Positions 10,665-21,167 of a DNA stretch of 48,818 bases are shown piece by piece. A program made the position numbers and the translations under genes. How positions within the stretch are numbered: position 1 is the stretch's first letter; each line of letters starts with the position of its first letter. The DNA comes from Streptococcus mitis (GTDB lineage Bacteria > Bacillota > Bacilli > Lactobacillales > Streptococcaceae), in NCBI RefSeq assembly GCF_946190065.1, contig NZ_CAMHZD010000018.1, positions 1 through 48,818 on the forward strand, written 5' to 3'. The notes below the pieces were generated by a model. That model did no database searches, was not told the origin of the DNA, and worked only from the letters and a program-made list of their open reading frames with translations.

Positions 10665-13600
10665 TTATTCATCTCGTTTTGCTTTTCCAACTAAACTGAA
10701 TCCAGTAAATAGGCCAAGTACTCCTAGAACTTGAGCCATACCAGAAGAGTGACCCGCAGTTTTTGGAAGTTCTTTTTCCTCCTCTTTTGGAGCTGAGTTT
10801 GGAGTTGGAACTGCTGATGGCACTTTTGGAGCTGGGGTAGAGGTTGGAACTGGAGTTGGCGTAACTTGTGGAGTTGGGGTTGGAGTCGGAATTGGAGTTG
10901 GGGTCGGTACCGGGGTTGGAGTTGGAACCGGAGTTGGAGTCGGTACTGGATCCGGCGTAACTTGTGGGGTTGGGGTTGGAGTCGGAATTGGAGTTGGTGT
11001 AACTTGTGGAATTGGTTGAACATTTCTATAAGTTACAGTTACAACTTGATTTTCAGTTTCTGCTGTAATTCCTTGAACCGAATCTACCTTAGCAAGATCA
11101 GGATTGTATCCTGCAATGCTTGGAGATATCACTTCGTCAAAACTTGTTACCCCATCTTCAGAAACCCAAGATGTACTTGTAGTTTTACCTGTTACATTAT
11201 CGATACTTAACATACGTGAAAAGCTTACTTGATCATGGTGATCTTCACTTGCTTTTGTACCATCTGCAAATACATAATGAATCGTTCTTTCCACAAGTTT
11301 TGGAGTATCTTTTTTAACAGTAATCTTATGTTTCAATAGAACTGTATATTCTTGAACTTTTGTTTCATCTGTATCAAAAGTTGCATCTGTAGGGAAACCA
11401 TCTTCCTTCAATAAGTACCCTTTTTCAATCAACGATTTCAAAACAGTTTCTGTCGTATAGGCAATCTTTTCTCCAGATTTACCAGTAATATTGTCTGTAT
11501 GAACGACCTCATCCTTATTATCCATATCTATATAACGAACTACTGCAACTTGATCTGTCTTGACGTAAGTTACCTTTGTATCTTCACCTGGATTTTCAGG
11601 TGTAACACTTGTACGCTCTGGTTTGTAGCCTACAATTTCAGGTACTGCTGTTTCTCCAGCTTTACGAGGATCATTTGCATCATTCAGGTATTGTTGTTGA
11701 GGAGCATTTGCAATCACATTTCCAGAAGCATCTACTGGAATGATTTTACCCAAAGCTTTATATGTAACTGTATCTGTTGCTTTTGGTGAATCTGGCGTAA
11801 CTGTCTTAGCACCAGCTTCTGCTTTATCAGCAAAATATCCTGTCACAACTGGTACTTTAACTGTTCCATAGGTATGGTTCTTGTTTTCCCAAGTTGTTTC
11901 TTTAGTTGCTTCATTATATGACCCCTTGAAGACAAAGTCATTTTGAACATTATCTTTAGGAGTTTCAGAACCTGCACCAGTAAAGCTTACCGTTTGGTTT
12001 GTTTCCTTAGACACTGGATCAATAATTGCATCATAAGAAATTAATGTATTCTTACCGATACGGTCAGGATCTGAATCATCATTTGGATCAACTGTTCTAT
12101 CCGTTATGCTATATCCCCAGACATTTGGTTGTTCTTTATGGAAAGCATAAAAATGTGGTGCATCTGGTATCTTTGTAATGCCTGCTCTAGTAGCGTCATT
12201 AGGATCGTTATCATAATACTTATATAGTGCATCGTCAATATTTTTAACGACCTCACCTTCGGCATTTATATATTGACCTTTTTCATTAACTGCAACAATG
12301 CGTCCCATTTCTTTCAAGTCAACATTAACTTCTGTATCTTGAGGAGAATTTGGATTAACCTCCATCGTCCCTACTTTATTCACAGTAGCATAGTATTTTG
12401 GTGTAATAGGAGTTCGTACAGCTTTGAAGACAGCATTAACAGATGAATCCGCTTCTGAATTATTTGAAGTAGTTGATTCCGCTACAGCAGCACGTTTACC
12501 TCTTGATGAACGGCGTACAGAACGCTCACCATTTTCTGTCACAGTTAAACCTAATGGAGACACTTGAGAATTATGAACTTGTGTAGCTAAAGTATTTTCT
12601 AAAACAGGAGCTACTTCTGACAATGCTCGTCTGCTTCTAGATGATCTAGCAACTCTTGATTCACTATTGTTGACAACCGTTGGAGTTGAAACAGCTGGTT
12701 GAGATGCTACTGGAGCTACAATGTCTTGGTTCTTAATAGCCTTAATCTTCCATTGTTCATAATTAATATCACCAGAAACCAAATTCACAAGTGCATTTCG
12801 TTCATAACTGATATGTTGATCAATTGATCCATACGCAGCTTTCCCATTTGTGTAGTAACGGAAATTAATACGACGACTTATTGTTTGGGTCAATTTCTCC
12901 ATTCTCTCAACAGTACCTGGCCAATTTGGTGTATTTGGTTGTCCTGGATTGACTGGTGTGTTGGGTTGTGGTTTAGGATCTTTCGGTGTTACACGTTCGA
13001 CACGTTCTGAAAGGGTTACAGTGTAGACTTGGTCACGTGCTGTATCGTAGTCATAAACCTTCGCACCACCCGCTGTGAATTCATCACTAACAAGGTTATA
13101 GCCTTGTTTCTTGAATTCTGTGATTTGACTTGTTGTACTGTAAGCAATGGCTTCGCCTGACTTACCTGTCACTTCATCTGTTTTGAGAACATGATTGCCG
13201 TTAGTGCTTACGTAACGGATAACAGCTTTTTGGGCATCCTTACGATAAGTGACTGTTTCAACGCGGTCTTGATCTTTCGCTTGAACTCCACTTACAGCTG
13301 GGATTTCTGATTTATCTGCTGTGTAACCTGCGATAGTTGGAGAGACTACTTTATCAAACGTATCATCATTAGTGGTCCAGTCTTGGAAGAAAATTTGACC
13401 AGTCACTAGGTTAATACGACTCCAACGTTTGAAGTTCAGTGTTTCAACCACATCATCCTTAGCCTTACTTCCATCTTCATAAACATAATGGATAGTACGG
13501 CTAACACTTTCCTTGTTATCCAAGTTTTCAACGGTTCCTGGCCAACGTGGGCTATCTGGTTGTCCTGGATTAACTGGTGTATTTGGTTGTGGATTTGGGT

Positions 13601-16367
13601 TATCTGGGTTAACCGGTTCAACACGTTCTGAAAGGGTTACAGTGTAGACTTGGTCACGTGCTGTATCATAGTCATAAACCTTAGCACCACCCGCTGTGAA
13701 TTCATCGCTAACAAGCTTGTAGCCTTGTTTCTTGAATTCATTGATTTGACTTGTAGTGCTGTAGGCAATGGCTTCACCTGACTTACCTGTCACTTCATCT
13801 ATTTTGAGAACTTGATTACCATTAGTGCTTACATAGCGAATAACAGCTTTTTGGGCATCCTTATGATAAGTGACTGTTTCAACACGGTCTTGGTCTTTCG
13901 CTTGAACTCCACTTACAGCTGGGATTTCTGATTTATCTGCTGTGTAACCTGCGATAGTTGGAGAGACCACTTTATCAAACGTATCATCATTAGTGGTCCA
14001 GTCTTGGAAGTCGATATGACCTGTTACCAAGTTGACATTGCTCCAACGTTTGAAGTTCAGTGTTTCAACCACATCATCCTTAGCCTTACTTCCATCTTCA
14101 TAAACATAATGGATGGTACGGCTAACACTTTCCTTGTTATCCAAGTTTTCAACGGTTCCTGGCCAACGTGGGCTATCTGGTTGTCCTGGATTAACTGGTG
14201 TATTTGGTTGTGGATTTGGGTTATCTGGGTTAACCGGTTCAACACGTTCTGAAAGGGTTACAGTGTAGACTTGGTCACGTGCTGTATCATAGTCATAAAC
14301 CTTAGCACCACCCGCTGTGAATTCATCGCTAACAAGCTTGTAGCCTTGTTTCTTGAATTCATTGATTTGACTTGTAGTGCTGTAGGCAATGGCTTCACCT
14401 GACTTACCTGTCACTTCATCTGTTTTGAGAACTTGATTACCATTAGTGCTTACATAACGGATAATAGCTTTTTGGGCATCCTTACGATAAGTGACTGTTT
14501 CAACACGATCTTGGTCTTTCGCTTGAACTCCACTTACAGCTGGGATTTCTGATTTATCCGCTGTGTAACCTGCGATAGTTGGAGAGACTACTTTATCAAA
14601 CGTATCATCATTAGTTGTCCAGTCTTGGAAGAAAATTTGACCAGTCACTAGGTTAATACGACTCCAACGTTTGAAGTTCAGTGTTTCAACCACATCATCC
14701 TTAGCCTTACTTCCATCTTCATAAACATAATGGATAGTACGGCTAACACTTTCCTTGTTATCCAAGTTTTCAACGGTTCCTGGCCAACGTGGGCTATCTG
14801 GTTGTCCTGGATTGACTGGTGTATTTGGTTGTGGGCTTGGGTTATCTGGGTTAACCGGTTCAACACGTTCTGAAAGGGTTACAGTGTAGACTTGGTCACG
14901 TGCTGTATCGTAGTCATAAACCTTAGCACCACCTGCTGTGAATTCATCGCTAACAAGCTTGTAGCCTTGTTTCTTGAACTCTGTGATTTGACTTGTTGTG
15001 CTGTAGGCAATGGCTTCTCCTGACTTACCTGTTACTTCATCTGTTTTGAGAACTTGATTACCATTAGTGCTTACATAACGGATAACAGCTTTTTGATTTT
15101 CTTTTTCAATGACTACATTAGAATCTTTACCAACAGCATCTAAATCATTATCGTCGTTTGGATCAATAGTTTTTGTTTCTGCATCATATCCACGAATAGA
15201 TTGGTTGTCACTAATTTTCCAACCAACTGGTGCATTAGGAATTTCAGTTACATCTGCTCTTGTTGTATCATTAAAGTCGTTTTTATATTGTCGACGAATA
15301 GCTGCTTCTTTATTTTCTACTACTTCACCATTTGAATTGATGTAATGTCCATTTTTATCGACTAGATTGATATAACCTAAATCCTTATACCAAACGTTGA
15401 TTTCTGTCTCAGGGGTAAAATCTGGATTAACTGTTAACTCATCCACACTCTTAGCATCTGCATAATGACCTGGATTGACTGGAGTCATAACTTTCTTGAA
15501 AGTATAGTCCAAATCTCCAATATCACGTTTCCGGCGACGTGAACGTGATTGTGCTGCATGGGCTTCAATAGCACTCTTTAATTGCAAGCGGGCTTCTTGG
15601 TCTAAGGGAATATTCCATCCGCCTTCTTTATTGGCCTTTGCATCTTCTACTCGGAGTCCTTTAACAGGTTTTAAGGCGCTTTTATCTTTTTCTACCTTAG
15701 AAGTTTGTTCAGTTACTTTTGATTCAGCATTTTTCGTTTCAACTGATTCAATTTTACTCACTACTTCAGCTTTATCAGCAACTTTAGTTGTCCCTCTAAG
15801 TTCCAAAGCGATAACTGCTGCTTGAAGATCAGACTCTGCTTGAGATAATTCTGACTCTGTCACATCTGCTTTATTTAATAATCCTTTAGCAGATTGGATA
15901 CTATTTTGAAGGCGTTTTACACTATCTTCAGTATATAACTTAAGCTCCAATTTTTCTGCACGCGAAAGTGCTGTTAACAATTTTGACTTGTCAACAGCAT
16001 CTTGCTGTGTTATTTCTTCTTTTTTATCTTTTGCTTCTTCAACTTTTTCTGCTGGCACTTTAGATTCATCAGATTTAGCTGGAGTTACTTCTACTGGGTT
16101 AGCAACAGTTGGAGCTGCATAAGTTGTTTCTTTTTTAGGTGTAGAAACTTCTGCTGTTTTAGTAGCTTCATCTACCTTATCAACAGAGACACTATTAGTT
16201 GCCTCAGGATGTTGTTCCTCCGCTTGTACTGCTTGCGCATTGGCAGCAGTTCCCAAGACTAAGGCTGTCCCGAGCAAGACACTAGCCGCACCAAAGTGAT
16301 ACTTACGAATAGAGTATCGTTGTTGCATGCTATACCAGTCAAATGATTTTTTATGTGAATGTTTCAT
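10665..16367 (-). CDS. Large MucBP-repeat LPXTG surface adhesin with YSIRK signal
   Basis: 1900 residues, started by AGGAG six bases before the ATG at 16367. The signal peptide has [17 protein letters not shown] and ends near AVQAEE. A Lys/Glu/Ala-rich helical region follows to about 270, and then a basic cluster (RSRRRKR). MucBP-type modules follow, with [20 protein letters not shown] and [16 protein letters not shown] motifs. Three near-identical 207-residue repeats and a partial fourth lie at about 430-1150. A second basic cluster ([17 protein letters not shown]) precedes further diverged MucBP domains. The C-terminus is a Pro/Thr stalk (PTPVPTPTP), LPKTAG, a hydrophobic segment and KAKRDE, so sortase should anchor it to peptidoglycan. 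The family binds mucins; the ligand here is inferred. An Mga-type regulator is transcribed divergently and is a likely controller. Confidence 0.9.
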   Translation of the reverse strand: MKHSHKKSFDWYSMQQRYSIRKYHFGAASVLLGTALVLGTAANAQAVQAEEQHPEATNSVSVDKVDEATKTAEVSTPKKETTYAAPTVANPVEVTPAKSDESKVPAEKVEEAKDKKEEITQQDAVDKSKLLTALSRAEKLELKLYTEDSVKRLQNSIQSAKGLLNKADVTESELSQAESDLQAAVIALELRGTTKVADKAEVVSKIESVETKNAESKVTEQTSKVEKDKSALKPVKGLRVEDAKANKEGGWNIPLDQEARLQLKSAIEAHAAQSRSRRRKRDIGDLDYTFKKVMTPVNPGHYADAKSVDELTVNPDFTPETEINVWYKDLGYINLVDKNGHYINSNGEVVENKEAAIRRQYKNDFNDTTRADVTEIPNAPVGWKISDNQSIRGYDAETKTIDPNDDNDLDAVGKDSNVVIEKENQKAVIRYVSTNGNQVLKTDEVTGKSGEAIAYSTTSQITEFKKQGYKLVSDEFTAGGAKVYDYDTARDQVYTVTLSERVEPVNPDNPSPQPNTPVNPGQPDSPRWPGTVENLDNKESVSRTIHYVYEDGSKAKDDVVETLNFKRWSRINLVTGQIFFQDWTTNDDTFDKVVSPTIAGYTADKSEIPAVSGVQAKDQDRVETVTYRKDAQKAIIRYVSTNGNQVLKTDEVTGKSGEAIAYSTTSQINEFKKQGYKLVSDEFTAGGAKVYDYDTARDQVYTVTLSERVEPVNPDNPNPQPNTPVNPGQPDSPRWPGTVENLDNKESVSRTIHYVYEDGSKAKDDVVETLNFKRWSNVNLVTGHIDFQDWTTNDDTFDKVVSPTIAGYTADKSEIPAVSGVQAKDQDRVETVTYHKDAQKAVIRYVSTNGNQVLKIDEVTGKSGEAIAYSTTSQINEFKKQGYKLVSDEFTAGGAKVYDYDTARDQVYTVTLSERVEPVNPDNPNPQPNTPVNPGQPDSPRWPGTVENLDNKESVSRTIHYVYEDGSKAKDDVVETLNFKRWSRINLVTGQIFFQDWTTNDDTFDKVVSPTIAGYTADKSEIPAVSGVQAKDQDRVETVTYRKDAQKAVIRYVSTNGNHVLKTDEVTGKSGEAIAYSTTSQITEFKKQGYNLVSDEFTAGGAKVYDYDTARDQVYTVTLSERVERVTPKDPKPQPNTPVNPGQPNTPNWPGTVERMEKLTQTISRRINFRYYTNGKAAYGSIDQHISYERNALVNLVSGDINYEQWKIKAIKNQDIVAPVASQPAVSTPTVVNNSESRVARSSRSRRALSEVAPVLENTLATQVHNSQVSPLGLTVTENGERSVRRSSRGKRAAVAESTTSNNSEADSSVNAVFKAVRTPITPKYYATVNKVGTMEVNPNSPQDTEVNVDLKEMGRIVAVNEKGQYINAEGEVVKNIDDALYKYYDNDPNDATRAGITKIPDAPHFYAFHKEQPNVWGYSITDRTVDPNDDSDPDRIGKNTLISYDAIIDPVSKETNQTVSFTGAGSETPKDNVQNDFVFKGSYNEATKETTWENKNHTYGTVKVPVVTGYFADKAEAGAKTVTPDSPKATDTVTYKALGKIIPVDASGNVIANAPQQQYLNDANDPRKAGETAVPEIVGYKPERTSVTPENPGEDTKVTYVKTDQVAVVRYIDMDNKDEVVHTDNITGKSGEKIAYTTETVLKSLIEKGYLLKEDGFPTDATFDTDETKVQEYTVLLKHKITVKKDTPKLVERTIHYVFADGTKASEDHHDQVSFSRMLSIDNVTGKTTSTSWVSEDGVTSFDEVISPSIAGYNPDLAKVDSVQGITAETENQVVTVTYRNVQPIPQVTPTPIPTPTPTPQVTPDPVPTPTPVPTPTPVPTPTPIPTPTPTPQVTPTPVPTSTPAPKVPSAVPTPNSAPKEEEKELPKTAGHSSGMAQVLGVLGLFTGFSLVGKAKRDE
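12900..15095 (-). repeat. 621-bp tandem coding repeats (207 residues), three full copies plus a partial
   Basis: The same sequence recurs at 13221, 13842, 14463 and about 15084, exactly 621 bp apart. Copies differ by scattered substitutions and by a short swapped block. The first and third copies encode [15 protein letters not shown] where the middle one encodes [15 protein letters not shown]. The fourth copy diverges after VNPGQP. High identity makes copy number prone to change by recombination and to misassembly. Confidence 0.9.
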
Positions 16368-16584
16368 TGTGAACTCCTAGATAGTATTTTATAGTTCTCA
16401 CTCTACAACTATTTGATATATAAATCAATAATTTCTAAGCAATTAATATATTCTCTTTTTGTACCTAGAAGCCACTTATCTTATTCTTATTTTTCTGTTT
16501 AATCCAAACGCTTTTTCTACTCCAACATTTTTGTACACTTTAGACAATAATATGATATAATGAATTAAGGAGGAAATTACCTAC
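16368..16584. promoter_or_regulatory. Divergent intergenic region with regulator promoter
   Basis: 217 AT-rich bases separate the MucBP gene from the Mga-type regulator. On the + strand there is an extended -10 TGATATAAT (TATAAT at 16556-16561) with a weak -35 TTGTAC at 16531-16536 (19-bp spacing). It sits just ahead of AAGGAGG (16567-16573) and the ATG at 16585. On the minus strand TATAAAAT-like -10 candidates lie about 20 bp before the RBS of the adhesin gene, with no clear -35. That fits a promoter needing an activator. Confidence 0.55.
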
Positions 16585-18069
16585 ATGCGCAACCTTTTAT
16601 CCACAAAAGATCAAAGACAATTACGCTTAATAGAGATTTTAATTCAGAATCGTAATTGGATGAGATTACATGAACTCGCTGACAATTTAGGATGTACAGA
16701 ACGAATTCTAAAAAATGATTTAAATGAATTACGAAAAGCTTTTCCAACTATCGACATTCAATCTTCCGTTAACGGAATTATGATAGATTTAGAAGTTAAC
16801 ACTAGTATAGAAGATGTATATCAATATTTTCTTGCCCATTCTCAATCTTTTCAATTACTTGAATATATGTTTTTCAATGAGGGACTACCTATTTATCGAA
16901 CAGTTGAAAATCTTCACTCAAGTAATGCCAACCTCTATCGATTAGGCCGAAATATTACAAAAACTCTATCATCACAATTTCAGATTGAATTATCTTTTAC
17001 TCCCACTGCAATTCTTGGTAATGAAACGGATATTCGCTATTTTTTTGCCCAATACTTTTCTGAGCGCTATTATTTCCTAGATTGGCCTTTCCCTGACCTT
17101 CCTGAGGAGGATTTAACAGAGTTTGCTGATTTCTTCTATAAAATCACGAATTACCCGATGCACTTTTCAATTTATAGAATGTATAAATTGATGCTGGCTA
17201 TCAGTATCCACCGCATCAAAAATGGTCATTTTATCGACTTACCCAATCATTTCTATGATGAATACTATCCTATATTGGAAAGTATTCCAAACTTTGAGGA
17301 GTTACTTGCCCATTTTTCTGAAAAATTGGGACTGGAAATCACTCCAGATATCATCGCACAAATTTTTATATCCTTTATTCAAAACAATCTTTTCTTAGAT
17401 CCTCAAGAATTCTTCAACTCTTTAGAAGATAACAGTGAAGCAAGATACTCTTACCAATTACTTAGTCAAATATTAGAACGCCTAGCAAAACAATATAAGA
17501 TTACTTTTACTAACCACGATGAGCTTATTTGGCATTTACACAACACTGCTTTCTTTGAAAGACAGGAAATCTTTTCTACCCCAATCTTATTTGAACAAAA
17601 AGCATTGACGATTAAAAAATTTGAAGTTTACTTCCCAGACTTTATGGGAAGTGCACGTCAAGAACTGGCCCAATATCGTCAGGCAATTGGACAGCATGAC
17701 CATCCTGAACAGTTGGAACACTTGATGTACACCATCTTAACCCATGCTGAAAACCTCTCTACTCAGTTGTTAGAAAATCGACCACCTATCAAGGTTTTGA
17801 TTATCAGTAATTTTGACCATGCTATATCCCTTACCTTTGTTGATATGCTTTCCTACTACTGTAATAACCGCTTTACCTTCGATACTTGGGATGAATTGGA
17901 AACGAGTCCTGAGATTTTAAATCAGACAGGTTATGATATCATCGTGTCTAATTTCTATATTCCAGGAATTACCAAGAAGTTTATTTGTCAAAATCATCTG
18001 TCAATAATGGATTTGGTTAATCATCTTAATACTTTATCAAATGAGATTCATTTGTCCAATACTTTATAA
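16585..18069 (+). CDS. Mga-family transcriptional regulator
   Basis: 494 residues, close to the usual length of Mga/MgrA proteins. An N-terminal winged-helix/HTH region includes LHELADNLGCTERILKNDL (about residues 29-47). A long helical PRD-like central region follows. The C-terminal part, from about 400 (IKVLIISNFDHAISLTFVDM), resembles an EIIB-like domain. AAGGAGG lies 11 bases before the ATG. Mga-type regulators activate nearby adhesin genes in streptococci and may respond to PTS phosphorylation. The divergent position beside two YSIRK adhesin genes suggests these are its targets (inference). It is related to pneumococcal MgrA and RlrA, but I cannot assign orthology. Confidence 0.85.
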   Translation: MRNLLSTKDQRQLRLIEILIQNRNWMRLHELADNLGCTERILKNDLNELRKAFPTIDIQSSVNGIMIDLEVNTSIEDVYQYFLAHSQSFQLLEYMFFNEGLPIYRTVENLHSSNANLYRLGRNITKTLSSQFQIELSFTPTAILGNETDIRYFFAQYFSERYYFLDWPFPDLPEEDLTEFADFFYKITNYPMHFSIYRMYKLMLAISIHRIKNGHFIDLPNHFYDEYYPILESIPNFEELLAHFSEKLGLEITPDIIAQIFISFIQNNLFLDPQEFFNSLEDNSEARYSYQLLSQILERLAKQYKITFTNHDELIWHLHNTAFFERQEIFSTPILFEQKALTIKKFEVYFPDFMGSARQELAQYRQAIGQHDHPEQLEHLMYTILTHAENLSTQLLENRPPIKVLIISNFDHAISLTFVDMLSYYCNNRFTFDTWDELETSPEILNQTGYDIIVSNFYIPGITKKFICQNHLSIMDLVNHLNTLSNEIHLSNTL

Positions 18070-18075
18070 GCTAGA

Positions 18076-18105
18076 AAAAAGTCAGCATAATCCTGCTGAC
18101 TTTTT
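18076..18105. terminator. Bidirectional terminator between regulator and yaaA
   Basis: A perfect 12-bp stem (AAAAAGTCAGCA with TGCTGACTTTTT) with a 6-nt loop lies between two converging genes. A/T runs flank both sides, so it can terminate both. Confidence 0.9.
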
Positions 18106-18119
18106 CTCTTATCTGATTT

Positions 18120-18848
18120 CTAAACTTCCTTAACAAAAACCAATTCCTGTGGTTGTGACAAATCTTCTCGGTAGGCAAATCCGGCAAAGTTCAAGCGACG
18201 TGCTTCCTCCACAGTTTGTACTTGATTTTCTATTAGAGATGTTAGGAAGGCACCACGCGCTTTCTTGGAAATGGTTGAGTGAATCTTCAGCTGACCACCT
18301 CTATCCTCCATGAATTTGAAGGTCACCATTTTTTCTCTGATTTCCTTAGAAAACACAGTCTCAAACTCGGACGACAAGAGAGAAAAAATCATTTCTTCCT
18401 GCTTCACAGCTTCATCATAGGCTGCCTTCCAATGGCTCTTCAAAGTCTTACCAGCGACTTTTAACTTCATCAAAAAGTCCAAACGGTGAGGGGCCATAGG
18501 TGACAAGGCTGGAACAACACCGTACAAGGCCGAGGTAATGAAGACATGATTTTCAAGATAGGCTTGTTCTGCCTCGTCCAGTTTGTCTCGCTTGATATGA
18601 CGGTACATAAGCCCATCAAAAAGTTTCAAGGCTGGATAGTGTTGAGCAGTTTGTTTTTTTAAAGTTTGGATATTTTGAAATTCTGCCACAGCTTTCTCGG
18701 CTGAAACTTTGTAAAAACTCTCCAATTGACTAACAGAATAGAGAGCCAAGGCATCCAGCACAGCCTGACTTTCTGGTTTTAAAGGAGTGGCTTCAATACT
18801 TGGCAAGTCTGTGTTCATTTCTTTTGCTGTTGGGATTAAAATTTTCAT
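18120..18848 (-). CDS. yaaA: Peroxide stress protein YaaA (UPF0246/DUF328 family)
   Basis: 242 residues spanning the whole family, with the typical MKILIPTAKEM start, the central ALYGVVPALSPMAPHRLDF block and the C-terminal LNFAGFAYRED. In E. coli the YaaA family limits damage from hydrogen peroxide by lowering free intracellular iron. That matters in streptococci that make peroxide themselves. No Shine-Dalgarno sequence is visible before the ATG. A promoter-like sequence ends about six bases upstream of it, suggesting a leaderless transcript. The gene ends in a terminator shared with the converging regulator. Confidence 0.9.
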   Translation of the reverse strand: MKILIPTAKEMNTDLPSIEATPLKPESQAVLDALALYSVSQLESFYKVSAEKAVAEFQNIQTLKKQTAQHYPALKLFDGLMYRHIKRDKLDEAEQAYLENHVFITSALYGVVPALSPMAPHRLDFLMKLKVAGKTLKSHWKAAYDEAVKQEEMIFSLLSSEFETVFSKEIREKMVTFKFMEDRGGQLKIHSTISKKARGAFLTSLIENQVQTVEEARRLNFAGFAYREDLSQPQELVFVKEV

Positions 18849-18854
18849 ATTGAT

Positions 18855-18883
18855 AGTGTAGCATATTTTTTTGCCACTACCAA
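18855..18883 (-). promoter_or_regulatory. Putative yaaA promoter giving a leaderless mRNA
   Basis: On the minus strand a -35 TTGGTA (18878-18883), a 17-bp spacer and an extended -10 TGCTACACT (TACACT at 18855-18860) place the transcription start at about the A of the ATG at 18848. No other good promoter or RBS is seen. Confidence 0.5.
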
Positions 18884-18899
18884 GGAATTCATCTGAAAA

Positions 18900-19030
18900 G
18901 AGACTGGGAAAAAGGCATTAAAATTAAAAAATGCATAGTATCAGGAATTGAGAAATCTTGATACCATGCGTTTTATGATGGAAAGATTTACTTCATTTTT
19001 TCCTGAAATTGAGGTTTTGCCCAGCCTCTC
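18900..19030 (-). terminator. Nested hairpin element after the def2 operon
   Basis: Outer ends GAGACTGGG (18900-18908) and CCCAGCCTCTC (19020-19030) are imperfect inverted repeats. Inside them, minus-strand GCATGGTATCA and TGATACTATGC (+ 18959-18969 and 18933-18943) pair and are followed by a T6 run. The inner hairpin should terminate the operon ending at 19034. The nested layout looks like a dispersed repeat unit, but I cannot name the family. Confidence 0.65.
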
Positions 19031-19033
19031 CTC

Positions 19034-20629
19034 TTACTGTACTTTAAAGGTCTTGAGATAGTTGTCTTTTCCTACTTGACCTTCGAAGGTTTTACCATTT
19101 TCAAGGTAAGGAAGGTCATCTGAGACTGAGGCTTTGACTTTGTATATCTTGCCATCAACTTTAAAGAAATATACGGTGTCGCCCTTGATAACAGCTGATT
19201 TGAGGTCTGCCACCACACCCTTAATGCTTTCTGTTGTTTCATTATCAATTTCAAGGTCGTTTTTATTGGCGTACTTGCTGAGCAGTTCTTCCACTGTCGT
19301 AGCTACGATAACATTTTGGTACTCGACTGCATCAACCAAGGCGTACTCTTTGACCAAACCAGCATTGTCCTTCAAGCCCATGATGTAGAGAGGCTTGTCA
19401 TTGAGGTTGATGAGGATTGGGAAGGTTGCCTTGTAGGATTTCTCCTGAACAGCACCTTCGGCTGATTCACGGGCTGATTCTTCGGTCGCAGAAGCCAAGC
19501 TGTACTTAGTGATTTCTCCTGTTCGCATATTTTCTAGGATAAAACCAAGATTACTTTCATCTGCATTGGCCGACGTCACACCTGTGTAGAGATAGATGTC
19601 ATTGCCGATAGACAAGTAATTATAGCCCTTGGTAGTCTGGGTCACGTTTTTCTTGGAAATCATAGCATTCCAGAAACCGTCCTTGTACTTGCCGTTGTAG
19701 TTGATTTGCTCAATGGTTTCCTCAGCTGGATAGACCCTGTCCACCCATTCCGGAACATCTGCCAAGCTGTATTCCTTGGTTTCTCCATTTGTAGCATCCA
19801 AGATAATGACTGAAACAGGACGAGGAACCGCAAGTCCAAATTGCTTTTGGTAAACCGTTGCTACATAGAAAGGATTGCCCTCATCATCCACCTCAAATGA
19901 TGGAGTCTTGAAGATCTTAGTTGGGTACTTGAAGCGTAGGTGACGCTTGACGTCGCGGTTAAAATACTCCGAGTCAGAGTACTTGATTGGTGTCTTCAAG
20001 TCCACCAAGTTGGCATTTCCAGTTACCATGTCAACCTTGATATACTCGCCGATTCCTTTGGCTTGATTATTAAACCATTTGATAGGGTCTGCGTATTCTA
20101 GCGGTGTCACCCGATAGGGCTTCCCATCAATCGTTAGTTGAGTATAGGTGTCTGCCGCCACGTATTGCGACACCTTATCCGTTAGGGAACCCAAGTAGCG
20201 GTCACCAATTTTTTCAGCAGTACTTCTATCTAAAATAGGAACCTTACTGGTATCAGTCTTGGGAAATTCTGTGAAGTCTTTTTCCGTAACCGTGACTACA
20301 TTGGCATAATTTTTAGCCTGAAAAATGCTGGAGGTCACCAAGGAAACCAAAGCCGCCAAGAGAAGAATTCCTCCAATAGAAGCTAAAAGAACTTTCCCTA
20401 ACCGATTGATTTTGAAATTCTCTAGATTTAAGGCAGCTTCCGCCTTGCCGTGACGCACATGAACCGTTTTGACTAGATTGATTCCCTTGCCAAAACCAAA
20501 TAAGATTGCTACAACCAGCAAATGCCCACAGAGGAAAAAGAGAAATTCCCAGCTGGTCAGGTTAAGAGGCGGTAAAAAGATATACCAGGTCGTTGCGATA
20601 AAAATAAGTTCAAAGATTATCCGTTTCAT
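19034..20629 (-). CDS. Conserved membrane-anchored protein with large extracellular domain
   Basis: 531 residues. Three hydrophobic segments at about 3-25, 28-47 and 78-102 (VLLASIGGILLLAALVSLV) are followed by about 420 residues predicted to be outside the cell. That part has repeated beta-rich units (YIKVDMVTGNANLVDL, VSVIILDATNGETKEYSL) resembling PepSY-like folds. A good RBS (AGGAGG) overlaps the stop of the upstream deformylase gene, 11 bp away, so the two are cotranscribed. The place in the gene order matches an uncharacterised pneumococcal gene. No catalytic motif is recognised and the function is unknown. Confidence 0.8.
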   Translation of the reverse strand: MKRIIFELIFIATTWYIFLPPLNLTSWEFLFFLCGHLLVVAILFGFGKGINLVKTVHVRHGKAEAALNLENFKINRLGKVLLASIGGILLLAALVSLVTSSIFQAKNYANVVTVTEKDFTEFPKTDTSKVPILDRSTAEKIGDRYLGSLTDKVSQYVAADTYTQLTIDGKPYRVTPLEYADPIKWFNNQAKGIGEYIKVDMVTGNANLVDLKTPIKYSDSEYFNRDVKRHLRFKYPTKIFKTPSFEVDDEGNPFYVATVYQKQFGLAVPRPVSVIILDATNGETKEYSLADVPEWVDRVYPAEETIEQINYNGKYKDGFWNAMISKKNVTQTTKGYNYLSIGNDIYLYTGVTSANADESNLGFILENMRTGEITKYSLASATEESARESAEGAVQEKSYKATFPILINLNDKPLYIMGLKDNAGLVKEYALVDAVEYQNVIVATTVEELLSKYANKNDLEIDNETTESIKGVVADLKSAVIKGDTVYFFKVDGKIYKVKASVSDDLPYLENGKTFEGQVGKDNYLKTFKVQ

Positions 20630-20640
20630 TTGCTTTCCTC

Positions 20641-21051
20641 CTAAATGATTCGTCCTTCCAAGTGATCCAGTTCATGCTGGCAAATCTGGGCTGGGAAACC
20701 TGTCAAGGTAATGGTTTGTTCCTGCCACTTGCTATCACGATAGGCAACCCTTATAGTTTCATAACGCTTAGTTGGTCTCACACCTACCAAAGACAAACAG
20801 CCTTCTTCCGTCTCATAAGGTCCTTCAAAGGACAGGAGCACTGGGTTAAACATGACCATTGGAACCAAGCCAAGATTAAAGATAATCACGCGCTTCTGCA
20901 CCCCAATCATATTGGCAGCCAGACCGACACAAGTCTCACGATTTGCTAAAAGCGTATCCTGCAAATCTCTAGCAAGATAAAGGTCTTCCTGACTTGCCGG
21001 CTGAGACACCTGAGATAAAAACAAAATATCCTTTACAATTTTCTTCTCCAC
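20641..21051 (-). CDS. def: Peptide deformylase family protein (second Def)
   Basis: 136 residues from a GTG at 21051, chosen because GGAG lies nine bases upstream and the product then starts MEKKIVKDIL. An earlier in-frame GTG at 21066 has no RBS. Metal-binding motifs are present: EGCLS (motif 2, Cys) and QHELDHLEG (motif 3, HExxH). Motif 1 reads GLAANMIG, with Met where classical deformylases have the active-site Gln. The family removes the formyl group from nascent N-terminal Met. Because motif 1 is altered, activity of this paralogue is uncertain. It is first in an operon with the membrane protein that follows. Confidence 0.85.
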   Translation of the reverse strand: MEKKIVKDILFLSQVSQPASQEDLYLARDLQDTLLANRETCVGLAANMIGVQKRVIIFNLGLVPMVMFNPVLLSFEGPYETEEGCLSLVGVRPTKRYETIRVAYRDSKWQEQTITLTGFPAQICQHELDHLEGRII

Positions 21052-21089
21052 TTCCTCACACTCCACTTACTTTTTACTATATTATAGCA

Positions 21090-21117
21090 ATTATAGCACA
21101 AAAGCCGATAACTGCAA
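21090..21117 (-). promoter_or_regulatory. Promoter of the def2 operon
   Basis: Minus-strand -35 TTGCAG (21112-21117), 16-bp spacer and extended -10 TGCTATAAT (TATAAT at 21090-21095). A second TATAAT lies at 21081-21086. Confidence 0.7.
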
Positions 21118-21140
21118 GCCCTTTCCCTCAACTGTAACAA

Positions 21141-21162
21141 AAAGCCATCCGAAGATGACTTT
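21141..21162 (-). terminator. Terminator after the GST gene
   Basis: A nine-bp stem (AAAGTCATC with GATGGCTTT) closed by a UUCG tetraloop on the minus strand, followed by T5, just after the stop at 21168. Confidence 0.85.
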
Positions 21163-21167
21163 TTTTG

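Noticed and set aside
12900-15095. Regularly spaced repeats as a CRISPR array
   Set aside because: The 621-bp unit is coding and open in one frame throughout. No short repeat-spacer pattern exists.
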